The notes under the pieces: model-generated
The model's input: the letters and a program-made list of their open reading frames with translations, nothing else
What the model was told of the DNA's origin: nothing
Databases searched by the model: none
Program-made: the position numbers and the translations under genes
Assembly: GCF_002556545.1 (NCBI RefSeq)
Contig: NZ_CP022685.1
Location: 8,720,001-8,784,000, forward strand
Length of the DNA stretch: 64,000 nucleotides
From: Streptomyces formicae
Lineage (GTDB): Bacteria; Actinomycetota; Actinomycetes; Streptomycetales; Streptomycetaceae
Reading direction: 5' to 3'
Part shown: positions 13,854-24,913 of the stretch, one piece after another
Layout of the letters: each line of letters opens with the position of its first letter
How positions within the stretch are numbered: position 1 is the stretch's first letter

Positions 13854-14975
13854 ATGCGCACCATGGCCGTCATCGGCACGGGCCTGATCGGCACGTCGGT
13901 CGCGCTCGCCGTGCGCGGGCGGGGCGTGGCGGTGTACCTCTCCGACCGGACCGGGGCCGCCGCGAGGACGGCCGCGGCCCTCGGCGCGGGAGTGGTGGCC
14001 ACGCCGCAGGAGCCGGTGGACCTGGCCGTCATCGCCGTACCGCCCAGCCAGGTGTGCGCCGTGCTCATCGAGGCGCAGGAGCGCGGTCTCGCCCGCTGTT
14101 ACACCGACGTGGCCAGCGTGAAGGCGGTCCCGGAGCGCGCCGCGCTGAGCCGCGCCCCCGCCCCCGACCGCTACATCGGCGGGCACCCGCTCGCGGGCCG
14201 GGAGCGCTCGGGCCCGCTCGCGGCGCGCGCCGAGCTGTTCCTCGACCGCAACTGGGTGCTCACCCCGTCCCCGCTGACCTCGGACGAGACCTTCGACCTG
14301 GCTCTCGAACTGGTGGAGCTGTGCGGCGCCGTACCCGTCGTGATGCGCAGTCAGGAGCACGACGCGGCCGTCGCCGTGACCTCGCACGTACCGCACCTGA
14401 TGGCCAGCCTGATCGCCGCCCGGCTGCGCGAGGGACCTCCCGCGCTCTCCCTGGTGGCCGGTCAGGGACTGCGTGACGCCACCCGGATCGCGGGCGGTGA
14501 CTCGCGGCTCTGGGGCGACATCCTGCGGTCCAACGCGCCCGCCGTCGCGGGCGTCCTCAAGGACCTGCACACCGACCTGTCCCGCCTCGTCCCCGCGCTC
14601 GACGCGCTCGCCGGGTCGGACGGCGGGGATCGTGACCAGGGGATGCGTACGCTCGTGGACCTCCTGGACCGGGGCATCTCGGGTCTGGCCGGGATCCCGG
14701 GGACCGGGCGGGCCGCGTCGGCCGACGGGCAGCGGGTGCGGGTGGGCGTCCCGGACCGCCCCGGGGAGCTGGCCCGGCTCCTGGCCGCCGTGACGGAACT
14801 GGGCGTGGTGGCGGAGGACGCCGCCGTGGACGGCGCGGCGGGCGGCGGCTCCGGTCTTGCCGCGCGGTTCACCGTCCCGGGGCCGGTCGCCGAGCGGTTG
14901 GTGACCGGGCTGCGGGCCGACGGCTGGGAGGCCGTACGCGAACACGACGCGCGGCTCCCGTTGCTCCAGGAATGA
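13854..14975 (+). CDS. pdh: prephenate dehydrogenase, cluster copy
   Basis: A 373-residue NAD(P)-dependent prephenate dehydrogenase producing 4-hydroxyphenylpyruvate, the precursor of both Tyr and, through HmaS, Hpg. It has an N-terminal dinucleotide fold (VIGTGLIGTSVALAV), the HPLAGRERSGP substrate motif, and a helical C-terminal dimer domain. An ACT-like regulatory segment follows at about residues 292-365 (RVGVPDRPGELARLLAAVTE). Starts at 13818, 13851 and 13863 are possible; ATG 13854 is favoured by a GGGGGAAG box seven bases upstream. Glycopeptide clusters commonly carry such a dedicated copy to feed Tyr and Hpg. It precedes, but is separated by a regulatory gap from, the hpgT-dpg operon. 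Confidence 0.92.
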   Translation: MRTMAVIGTGLIGTSVALAVRGRGVAVYLSDRTGAAARTAAALGAGVVATPQEPVDLAVIAVPPSQVCAVLIEAQERGLARCYTDVASVKAVPERAALSRAPAPDRYIGGHPLAGRERSGPLAARAELFLDRNWVLTPSPLTSDETFDLALELVELCGAVPVVMRSQEHDAAVAVTSHVPHLMASLIAARLREGPPALSLVAGQGLRDATRIAGGDSRLWGDILRSNAPAVAGVLKDLHTDLSRLVPALDALAGSDGGDRDQGMRTLVDLLDRGISGLAGIPGTGRAASADGQRVRVGVPDRPGELARLLAAVTELGVVAEDAAVDGAAGGGSGLAARFTVPGPVAERLVTGLRADGWEAVREHDARLPLLQE

Positions 14976-15001
14976 CGGAACGCTCCAGGAACGGGAGAGC
15001 T

Positions 15002-15030
15002 GTCCAAGTGCGCGTTTCGGGCGGTTGGAC
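15002..15030. promoter_or_regulatory. StrR/Bbr-type operator before the precursor operon
   Basis: GTCCAA (15002-15007) and TTGGAC (15025-15030) form a perfect inverted repeat with a 17-base spacer, 86 bp before the fused hpgT start. A third TTGGAC half is at 15038-15043. The same arrangement, with the same flanking GTGCG and CGG bases inside the spacer, is found before the first NRPS gene. As I recall it, GTCCAa-N17-TtGGAC is the site bound by Bbr, the StrR-family activator of balhimycin biosynthesis. Confidence 0.8.
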
Positions 15031-15115
15031 GGCGTTGTTGGACTGTGGTGATTCATGTGAGTCTGAGCGGCGGGTGAAACATTCTTGCTAACTGCCGGAT
15101 GGTGGGGGGAAATCC

Positions 15116-17515
15116 ATGGCGGGACAGCGCTCCGACGGCTCCGCGCGGATTGTGCGGGGGCGCGGCGGGAAGAGCGGGAAATCGGATACCGCTGCCGCTC
15201 CCACTGCTGCTTCCGGAAATTCGGCGGACCCGCGGAATCATGGACCGGGCGGAAATCGCGGTGCGCGCGGCAAGGACGCCAACCGCGAGCTGTTCGACCG
15301 CATCGGCCTGCGGCAGCGCACCCCGCGCACCCCGCGCGATCCCGGCACGCCCGATACGGGCGTGAAGATCCTCGACAGGCCCTGGTCGGCACCCCTGGTC
15401 GTCGGCCCGCTGGACGCGCCGGCGCGTCCAGGCGGCGAGTTCGCCGTCGTCCAGGCCGCGGGGACGGCCGGACTCCCCGCCGTGATCAGTGCCTTCGCCG
15501 AACGCACCTTCGCCGAACTGGCCTCGGCCACCGACGCCCCACTGTGGCTGCGCACCTACGCCTTCGCCGACCGGGACACGGCACGGCGGCTCGCCGAGCA
15601 GGCCGAGGGCGCCGGATTCGGCGCGCTGCTGCTGGCCGTCGGCGACCGCGACGACATCCGCCTCAGGCGCGTGGCGGCCCCCGTCAACCTCGGCTGGCAG
15701 GGCCCGGTCGCCGACGTGCACGCCCTGCTCGGCGCCCGCGCCGACTGGTCCGACGTGACCGACCTGCGCGCGGCCACAGGCCTGCCACTGCTCGTCGCGG
15801 GCGTCCGCGACGCGGCCGACGCGCTGCGCGCCCTGGAGAGCGGCGCCGACGGGATCGTGGCCGACGCCCTGGCCGCGCTGCCCGAGATCGCGCGGACCGT
15901 GGCGGGGCGCTGCCCCGTCCTGCTGAGCGGCGGCGTACGGCGCGGCGCGGACGTCCTGGCCGCGCTCGCGTCGGGCGCCGACGCGGTGTTCGCGGGACGC
16001 CCGGTCCTCGACGGGCTGCGAGCCGGTGGGCGCGCGGGCGTCACGGAGGCACTGGACGGTCTCGTACGGGAGTTGGGCGAGGCGATGGCGTTCACGGGGA
16101 CCGGCACGGTCGCCGACATCGGACCCGGCCTGATCAGGGCCGCGGCCCCGGCGCCTGACGTGGCGCGGCCCGCCGACGCCCGGCCCGTGGCGCTGCGCAA
16201 GTCCGAACTGCACGCCAGCCTCCGCGATCCCGTCCTGGACACGATGACGTTCCTCAACGAGATCACCTCCCGCTATCCGGACGCGATCTCCTTCGCGCCG
16301 GGGCGGCCCTACGACGGGTTCTTCGACAGCGAGCAGATCTTCAGCCACCTGCGCCGCTACCTCAACCACCTCGCGGAGCAAGGGAGTTCGCCGCAGGACA
16401 TCCGCACCGCGATGTACCAGTACGGGCCCACCGCCGGGCAGATCCGCGAGATCATCGCCGACTCGCTGCGCGCCGACGAGAACATCGACGTACCCGCCGA
16501 GTCCGTCGTGGTGACGGTCGGCGCCCAAGAGGCGATGCTCCTGGTGCTGCGCGCGCTCATCGGCGGGCCCGACGACGTACTCCTGGTCTCCAGCCCCTGC
16601 TACGTGGGGATCGCGGGCGCGGCCCGGCTCCTGGACATCCCCGTCACCCCGGTCGAGGAGCGCGAGGACGGCGTCTCCTGCGCCGACCTGGAGGCGGTGC
16701 TCAGGGCCGAGAAGGCGCGCGGCCGACGTCCCCGCGCCTTCTACGTCGTCCCCGACCACTCCAATCCCTCGGGCACCACGATGGGCGAGGCGGCCCGTGC
16801 CGAACTGCTCGAACTCGCCGCCCGGCACGACCTCCTCATCCTGGAGGACAGCCCCTACCGGCTCGTCAGCCCGGGGCCGCCGCTGCCGACCCTGAAGTCC
16901 ATGGACCGCGCGCACTCGGTCGTGCACCTGGGCTCGTTCTCCAAGACGGTCTTCCCCGGCGCCCGGGTCGGCTTCGTCGTCGCCGACCAGCCCGTCATCG
17001 ACGACCGGGGCCGCACCGGACTGCTCGCCGACGAACTCGCCAAGATCAAGAGCATGGTGACGGTCAACACGTCCTCGCTCAGCCAGGCCGCCGTCGCGGG
17101 CACGCTGCTCGCCGCGGGCGGCCGGGTCTCGGAGCTGAACGCGGCGGCGTCCCAGTACTACGGCGACGCCATGCGGGCCACGCTCAGGGAACTGGACACC
17201 CGGCTGCCGAGGGAGCGCAGGGAAGCGCTGGGCGTGCGGTGGAACGAACCCGCCGGCGGCTTCTTCCTGACCGTCCGCGTGCCCTTCCGCGCGGACAACG
17301 CGGCGCTGACCCGGTCGGCACAGGACTTCGGTGTCATCTGGACGCCGATGACGTACTTCCATCCCGGTGGCGGCGGCCTGCACGGCATGCGCCTGTCCAC
17401 CAGCTACTTGACGCCCGCTCAGATCGCCGAGGGCACCGCGCGGCTCGTGCGCTTCATCGAGGCCGAATCCGCGAACCCGTCGCGCGACGAGACGAACGAA
17501 GGGACAGCACAGTGA
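15116..17515 (+). CDS. hpgT: degenerate Hmo domain fused to aminotransferase HpgT
   Basis: A 799-residue two-domain protein. Residues 1-75 are a Gly/Ser/Arg-rich low-complexity leader. About 80-355 is an FMN alpha-hydroxyacid oxidase fold with its phosphate site (LSGGVRRGADVLAALASGAD), but the catalytic HGGRQ segment is replaced by VADALAALPEIA and the FMN lysine is lost, so it is probably inactive. About 360-790 is a fold-type I PLP transaminase: NPSG motif in DHSNPSGTT, and Schiff-base Lys610 in LGSFSKTVFPGARVG. HpgT makes Hpg from 4-hydroxyphenylglyoxylate and also Dpg from the dihydroxy analogue, with Tyr as amino donor. The start at ATG 15116 has GGGGGGAAA just upstream. Hmo-HpgT fusions are, to my recollection, known from enduracidin/ramoplanin-type clusters. 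First gene of an operon through the ABC transporter. Confidence 0.9.
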   Translation: MAGQRSDGSARIVRGRGGKSGKSDTAAAPTAASGNSADPRNHGPGGNRGARGKDANRELFDRIGLRQRTPRTPRDPGTPDTGVKILDRPWSAPLVVGPLDAPARPGGEFAVVQAAGTAGLPAVISAFAERTFAELASATDAPLWLRTYAFADRDTARRLAEQAEGAGFGALLLAVGDRDDIRLRRVAAPVNLGWQGPVADVHALLGARADWSDVTDLRAATGLPLLVAGVRDAADALRALESGADGIVADALAALPEIARTVAGRCPVLLSGGVRRGADVLAALASGADAVFAGRPVLDGLRAGGRAGVTEALDGLVRELGEAMAFTGTGTVADIGPGLIRAAAPAPDVARPADARPVALRKSELHASLRDPVLDTMTFLNEITSRYPDAISFAPGRPYDGFFDSEQIFSHLRRYLNHLAEQGSSPQDIRTAMYQYGPTAGQIREIIADSLRADENIDVPAESVVVTVGAQEAMLLVLRALIGGPDDVLLVSSPCYVGIAGAARLLDIPVTPVEEREDGVSCADLEAVLRAEKARGRRPRAFYVVPDHSNPSGTTMGEAARAELLELAARHDLLILEDSPYRLVSPGPPLPTLKSMDRAHSVVHLGSFSKTVFPGARVGFVVADQPVIDDRGRTGLLADELAKIKSMVTVNTSSLSQAAVAGTLLAAGGRVSELNAAASQYYGDAMRATLRELDTRLPRERREALGVRWNEPAGGFFLTVRVPFRADNAALTRSAQDFGVIWTPMTYFHPGGGGLHGMRLSTSYLTPAQIAEGTARLVRFIEAESANPSRDETNEGTAQ

Positions 17516-17576
17516 CAAGCATCAACGACGCCCGGCCCCCGCGCAGTCCGCGGCGCAGGTGGGGGTGGACCTTCCG

Positions 17577-17580
<4 letters not shown>
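17512..17580 (+). CDS. possible 22-residue bridging ORF between hpgT and dpgA
   Basis: GTG at 17512 lies in a GTGA overlap with the hpgT stop. The frame encodes VTSINDARPPRSPRRRWGWTFR and ends with TGA overlapping the ATG at 17577 used here for dpgA. Such a start-stop chain would let ribosomes pass from hpgT to dpgA. It may be a coupling leader with no function as a peptide, or pure chance. There is no homology I can recognise. Confidence 0.25.
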
Positions 17581-20688
<3,108 letters not shown>

Positions 20689-20700
20689 GGGGAGACGTCG

Positions 20701-21546
20701 ATGCCGATCGCCACGCGCGACGGGATCAGCCTCGGCTACGAGGAGTACGGCACCGGCGAGCCGGTCGTCATGGTGACCGGCACCGGCGCGCCCGGACGGA
20801 TGTGGCGCACCCACCAGGTGCCCGCCCTCACCGCGGCGGGACACCGGGTGATCACCCTGGACAACCGGGGGATCCCGCCGAGCGACCCCTGCCCCGAGGG
20901 CTTCACCCTCGCCGACATGGCGGCGGACGTGGCCAGGCTCATCGAGCACGTGGGCGCGGGCCCCTGCCGGGTGGTCGGCTACTCGCTGGGCGCGCTCGCC
21001 GTCCAGGAACTCCTGCTGGCCCGCCCCGGCCTCGTACGCCAGGCCGTCCTGATGGCCACCAGCGGACGTACCGACGCGCTGACCGCCGCGATGACGGCCG
21101 CCGACCTCGAACTCAGCGACGGCGACGGCAAGTTGCCGACCCGCTTCGCCGCCTACGTGAAGGCCCTGCAGAACCTCTCGCCGCGCACCCTCAACGACGA
21201 GGAGCGACTGCGCGACTGGCTCGCCGTCTTCGAGATGTCGGCCGTGGACCCGGCGGGCGCGCGCGGGCAGCTCGGCCTCCAGCTCATCCCCGACCGCCGT
21301 CCCGCCTACCGGCGCATCACCACACCGTGCCTCGTCATCGGATTCCAGGACGACCTGGTGGTGCGCCCGCACCTGTCCCGCGAGGTCGCGCGCTCCATTC
21401 CCGGCAGTTCCTATGCCGAGATCCCGGGATGCGGCCACTACGGATATCTGGAGAACCCGGCAGCGGTGAATTCCGCGATCGTCGATTTCTTCTCCGGGGG
21501 CCGCCTGGACGGCCTTGTCGCTCCTCATAAGCCCCGGCTAGCGTGA
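20701..21546 (+). CDS. alpha/beta hydrolase in the dpg operon
   Basis: A 281-residue alpha/beta hydrolase. The nucleophile Ser95 lies in VVGYSLGALA, a likely acid in GFQDDLVVRP (Asp217/218) and His246 in GCGHYGYLEN. The oxyanion region is VMVTGTGAPGRMW. It starts 12 bp after dpgC with a GGGGAGA box, clearly in the same operon. It may be an editing thioesterase for the NRPS or a CoA-thioesterase of the Dpg route, in the slot where dpgD is expected; it is not a hydratase fold, so it cannot be DpgD by homology. The role is inferred from position only. Confidence 0.8.
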   Translation: MPIATRDGISLGYEEYGTGEPVVMVTGTGAPGRMWRTHQVPALTAAGHRVITLDNRGIPPSDPCPEGFTLADMAADVARLIEHVGAGPCRVVGYSLGALAVQELLLARPGLVRQAVLMATSGRTDALTAAMTAADLELSDGDGKLPTRFAAYVKALQNLSPRTLNDEERLRDWLAVFEMSAVDPAGARGQLGLQLIPDRRPAYRRITTPCLVIGFQDDLVVRPHLSREVARSIPGSSYAEIPGCGHYGYLENPAAVNSAIVDFFSGGRLDGLVAPHKPRLA

Positions 21547-21582
21547 AACACGCCCTGCCGACGGAAATTGATCGGAGTTGTT

Positions 21583-21807
21583 ATGCCGAACCCGTTCGAC
21601 GACGAAAACGGCACCTTCCTCGTTCTCGTCAACGACGAGAACCAGCACTCGCTGTGGCCCTCCTTCGCCGAGGTGCCCGCCGGTTGGAAGGCCGTCTTCG
21701 GAGAGGACACCCGGACGGCCTGCCTCGACTACATCGAGGAGCACTGGACGGACATGCGCCCCAAGAGCCTCATCGAGGAAATGGACAAGTACGAAGCCGC
21801 CAGCTAG
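21583..21807 (+). CDS. mbtH: MbtH-like NRPS chaperone
   Basis: A 74-residue protein of the MbtH family, which binds adenylation domains and is needed for their folding and activity. The family signature is clear: [19 protein letters not shown], then [14 protein letters not shown] and [17 protein letters not shown] 21583 has GGAG seven bases upstream; an ATG 15 bases earlier is less likely. It sits between the hydrolase and the ABC transporter, and presumably serves the A domains of the four NRPSs, particularly those activating Tyr-like and phenylglycine residues. Confidence 0.96.
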   Translation: MPNPFDDENGTFLVLVNDENQHSLWPSFAEVPAGWKAVFGEDTRTACLDYIEEHWTDMRPKSLIEEMDKYEAAS

Positions 21808-21848
21808 GCGAACCCCGACCTGAACGACAACGAAAACAGGAGGTTTTC

Positions 21849-23972
21849 GTGGCCATGATCGGCGGCCCGGGGCCGATGGTGATACGGGGGATGGGTCCGG
21901 ACGAGTCGGTGACCAGGCAGAAGATCAAAGCCGGCACGGCGAAACGAATCCTCCCCTACGCAAAACCGTACCGCGTCAACATAGTTCTCCTCGTGATCGT
22001 CACCGCGCTGAACGCAGCCAACGTGGTGGCCATGCCCATTCTGTTCAAGTACCTCATCGACGACGGCATCTCCAAGGGCAACACCTCCCTCGTCGTATGG
22101 ATCTCCGTGGCGGTCGCGGGACTCGCACTCGTCAGTGCGGCCGTGGGATTCGCGGAGGCCTGGTACTCGGGCCGGATCAGCGAGGGACTCATCTACGACC
22201 TCCGCACCAAGATCTTCGACCATGTGCAGCGCCAGCCACTGGCGTTCTTCACCCGCGCCCAGACCGGGTCCCTCGTCAGCAGGCTCAACACCGACGTGGT
22301 CGGCGCCCAACAGGCCGTCACCACCCTGCTGTCCACGGTGGTCTCCGCGGGACTGACCCTGATCCTCGTCCTCGGCGCGATGTTCTACCTCTCCTGGGTG
22401 GTCACCCTGATCTCCCTGGTGGTCATCCCGCTGTTCATCCTGCCCGGCCGGATCGTCGGCCAGCGGCTCCAGCGCATCATGCGCGAGCACATGCAGGTCA
22501 ACGCCGAGGTCGGCTCGTTCATGAACGAGCGGTTTAACGTCACGGGCGCGCTGCTCGCCAAGCTCTACGGCCGGCCCGCCTCCGAGACGGGCCTGTTCTC
22601 CCGCCTCGCCGCCAAGGGACGCGACCTGGGGATCCTGACCTCCGTCTACGGCAGGATGCTCTTCCTGACGATGACGCTGGTCGGCTCCCTTGCCACGGCC
22701 CTCGTGTACGGCCTGGGCGGCAGCCTCGTCATCGACGGCACCTTCCAGATCGGCACGCTCGTGGCGCTCGCCGTGCTCCTCACCCGGCTCATGGCGCCGA
22801 TCAACCAGCTCTCGGGCGCCCACACCAGCCTGGTGACCGCCCTCGTCAGCTTCGACCGGCTCTTCGAGGTCCTCGACCTCAAGCCGCTGATCTCCGAGAA
22901 GCCGAACGCCGTGCCGCTTCCCTCGTCCGCCGAGGGCGGCACGACGGCACCCGAGATCCAGTTCGACGGGGTCTCCTTCCGCTACCCGAAGGCGTCCGAC
23001 GTCTCCCTCGCCTCCCTGGAGTCGATCGCGCTGCCCTCGCAGGAACGCACCACGAACGCCTGGACGCTGCGCGACCTGAGCTTCACGGCGCCCGCGGGCA
23101 AGCTCACCGCCCTCGTCGGCCCTTCGGGCGCGGGCAAGACGACCATCACCCACCTGGTGCCGAGGCTCTACGACCCGGTCGAGGGCATCATCCGCATCGG
23201 CGGACACGACATCCGCGACGTGACGCTGAAGTCGCTCAACGACACCGTCGGCATGGTCACCCAGGACGCGCACCTCTTCCACGCGACCATCCGCGACAAC
23301 CTCACCTACGCACGGCCCGACGCGAGCGAACAGGAGCTCATCGACGCGTGCAGGGCCGCGCAGATCTGGCACCTCATCGAGGCGCTGCCGGACGGCTTCG
23401 ACACGGTCGTCGGCGATCGCGGGTACCGCCTGTCCGGCGGTGAGAAGCAGCGCATCGCCATGGCCAGGCTGCTCCTGAAGGCGCCGCCGATCGTCGTACT
23501 CGACGAGGCCACCGCCCACCTCGACTCGGAGTCCGAGGCGGCCCTGCAACGCGCCCTCAAGACCGCGCTGCGCGGCCGGACCTCCCTGGTGATCGCCCAC
23601 CGGCTCTCCACCATCAGGGACGCCGACCAGATCCTGGTCGTCGACAAGGGCCGGGTCCAGGAGCGCGGCACCCACGACGAACTGCTCGCGCTCGACGGGC
23701 TCTACGCGGAGCTGTACCGCACGCAGTTCGCCCGCCAGGGCTCGGCCAACGGCGTCGAACCGCGCCCGGAACCGGTGCCCGAACCGGTCGGCGGACCCAT
23801 GCTGCACGGCGGTCCCGACGGGCCCATGCCGGGCGGCCCCGGCGGCCCCGGACTCTTCCTGCTGCCGCTGGGCGAGGGCCCGGGACCCGACGGAGGACCG
23901 GGACCAGGTCCTGGCCCGGGCGGTCCAGGACCGCGGATCATCGGCGGACCGCCCCCGCCGCGGCAGGACTGA
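21849..23972 (+). CDS. ABC exporter half-transporter with Pro/Gly-rich tail
   Basis: A 707-residue TMD-NBD half-transporter of the MsbA/LmrA class that should dimerise to export the peptide. Six membrane helices lie in about residues 30-330 (e.g. VNIVLLVIVTALNAANVVAM). The ATPase follows: Walker A LVGPSGAGKTTITHL, signature LSGGEKQRIAMARLLL, Walker B PIVVLDEATAHLDSESE, H-loop VIAHRLSTI. The core ends near residue 635; the remaining 70 residues are an unusual Gly/Pro tail (GGPGGPGLFLLPLGEGPGPD). GTG 21849 has AGGAGG five bases upstream. It corresponds in type and place to the exporter of glycopeptide clusters (Tba in balhimycin). Last gene of the precursor operon. Confidence 0.93.
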   Translation: MAMIGGPGPMVIRGMGPDESVTRQKIKAGTAKRILPYAKPYRVNIVLLVIVTALNAANVVAMPILFKYLIDDGISKGNTSLVVWISVAVAGLALVSAAVGFAEAWYSGRISEGLIYDLRTKIFDHVQRQPLAFFTRAQTGSLVSRLNTDVVGAQQAVTTLLSTVVSAGLTLILVLGAMFYLSWVVTLISLVVIPLFILPGRIVGQRLQRIMREHMQVNAEVGSFMNERFNVTGALLAKLYGRPASETGLFSRLAAKGRDLGILTSVYGRMLFLTMTLVGSLATALVYGLGGSLVIDGTFQIGTLVALAVLLTRLMAPINQLSGAHTSLVTALVSFDRLFEVLDLKPLISEKPNAVPLPSSAEGGTTAPEIQFDGVSFRYPKASDVSLASLESIALPSQERTTNAWTLRDLSFTAPAGKLTALVGPSGAGKTTITHLVPRLYDPVEGIIRIGGHDIRDVTLKSLNDTVGMVTQDAHLFHATIRDNLTYARPDASEQELIDACRAAQIWHLIEALPDGFDTVVGDRGYRLSGGEKQRIAMARLLLKAPPIVVLDEATAHLDSESEAALQRALKTALRGRTSLVIAHRLSTIRDADQILVVDKGRVQERGTHDELLALDGLYAELYRTQFARQGSANGVEPRPEPVPEPVGGPMLHGGPDGPMPGGPGGPGLFLLPLGEGPGPDGGPGPGPGPGGPGPRIIGGPPPPRQD

Positions 23973-24010
23973 CCCGGCGGCAGGCATGACCTTGCGGCAG
24001 GACTGACCCG
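23960..24010. repeat. 17-bp direct repeat at the ABC transporter stop
   Basis: GCGGCAGGACTGACCCG occurs at 23960-23976, spanning the transporter stop codon, and again at 23994-24010, a period of 34 bases. The second copy restores a stop-like end downstream, as if the 3' end of the gene had been duplicated. Confidence 0.7.
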
Positions 24011-24023
24011 CACGCATACGGAA

Positions 24024-24067
24024 GCGCGGCATCCGCACCGTCGTTCGCGGCGGCGCGGATGCCGCGC
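24024..24067. terminator. strong hairpin after the precursor operon
   Basis: GCGCGGCATCCGC (24024-24036) and GCGGATGCCGCGC (24055-24067) are perfectly complementary, giving a 13-bp stem with an 18-base loop 51 bp after the transporter stop. There is no T tract, as is common in Streptomyces. It probably ends the hpgT-ABC transcript. The remaining 156 bp to the response regulator should contain that gene's promoter; I see no clear operator there. Confidence 0.65.
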
Positions 24068-24223
24068 CGCCGTGCGGGGTACCTTGCTGCTGTATGTGCT
24101 CCGCACACGGCCGCGGCGGGCTGTGACCGGTACGTGACCTCGGCCCGGGCATCCTGGTCAGCCAAGATCCGTGCCGTCGCCCGCTCAGCTCGGTCGCAAC
24201 GCGCGCTTAGGTGGGGGTGAGCG

Positions 24224-24877
24224 GTGAGGGTGCTGGTGGTCGAGGACCATGCCGAACTGGCCGAATCGGTGGCCAGGGTGCTGCGCAGGGAGGGGATGGC
24301 GGTCGACGTCGTCCACGACGGCGAGGACGCCCTGGAACGCACCTCGGTGGTGGACTACGACGTGGTCGTGCTCGACCGGGACCTGCCGGGCATCCACGGC
24401 GACGAGGTCTGCGGCGCCCTGGTCGAGGAACCCGCGCGTACCCGCGTGCTGATGCTGACGGCGTCGGGCACCATCGCCGACCGGGTGGAGGGCCTCACGC
24501 TCGGCGCGGACGACTACCTCCCCAAGCCCTTCGCCTACGCCGAACTGGTCGCCCGCATCAGGGCGGTGGCCCGGCGCTCGGCGACGGCGGTCCCGCCGGT
24601 CCTGGTCCACGACGACCTGCGCCTCGACCCCGCGCAGCGCATCGCGACGCGCTCCGGGGAACGACTCGCGCTCACCCCCAAGGAGTTCGCGGTACTGGAG
24701 TACCTGCTCGCGGCCCAGGGACGCGTCGTGTCGGCCGAGGAACTCCTGGAGCGGGTGTGGGACGAGGCGGCCGACCCGTTCACCACCACCGTCAAGGCCA
24801 CGATCAACCGCCTGCGCTCAAAACTCGGCGCACCGCCCCTGGTCGAGACCGTGCCGCGCGGCGGGTACCGGATCTGA
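24224..24877 (+). CDS. OmpR-type response regulator
   Basis: A 217-residue two-domain regulator. The receiver domain (about 1-115) has the acidic pair Glu7/Asp8 in VVEDH, phospho-acceptor Asp51 in VVVLDRDLPG, and the conserved lysine in LPKPFAYAEL. The C-terminal winged helix binds DNA (LTPKEFAVLEYLLAAQGRVV, then VKATINRLRSKLG and VPRGGYRI). The start is GTG 24224, with GTGGGGGTGA upstream. It forms a pair with the kinase 36 bp downstream. Glycopeptide clusters often carry VanRS-like pairs at this place; here it may sense envelope stress rather than D-Ala-D-Ala binding, since no vanHAX is present in the window. Confidence 0.93.
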   Translation: MRVLVVEDHAELAESVARVLRREGMAVDVVHDGEDALERTSVVDYDVVVLDRDLPGIHGDEVCGALVEEPARTRVLMLTASGTIADRVEGLTLGADDYLPKPFAYAELVARIRAVARRSATAVPPVLVHDDLRLDPAQRIATRSGERLALTPKEFAVLEYLLAAQGRVVSAEELLERVWDEAADPFTTTVKATINRLRSKLGAPPLVETVPRGGYRI

Positions 24878-24904
24878 AGATGACCGGAACCGGATCTGAA
24901 GATG
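24867..24904. repeat. 16-bp direct repeat at the response-regulator stop
   Basis: ACCGGATCTGAAGATG occurs at 24867-24882, containing the response regulator stop, and again at 24889-24904 in the gap before the kinase, a period of 22 bases. It is the same kind of gene-end duplication as that seen after the ABC transporter. Confidence 0.7.
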
Positions 24905-24913
24905 TGATGTGAG

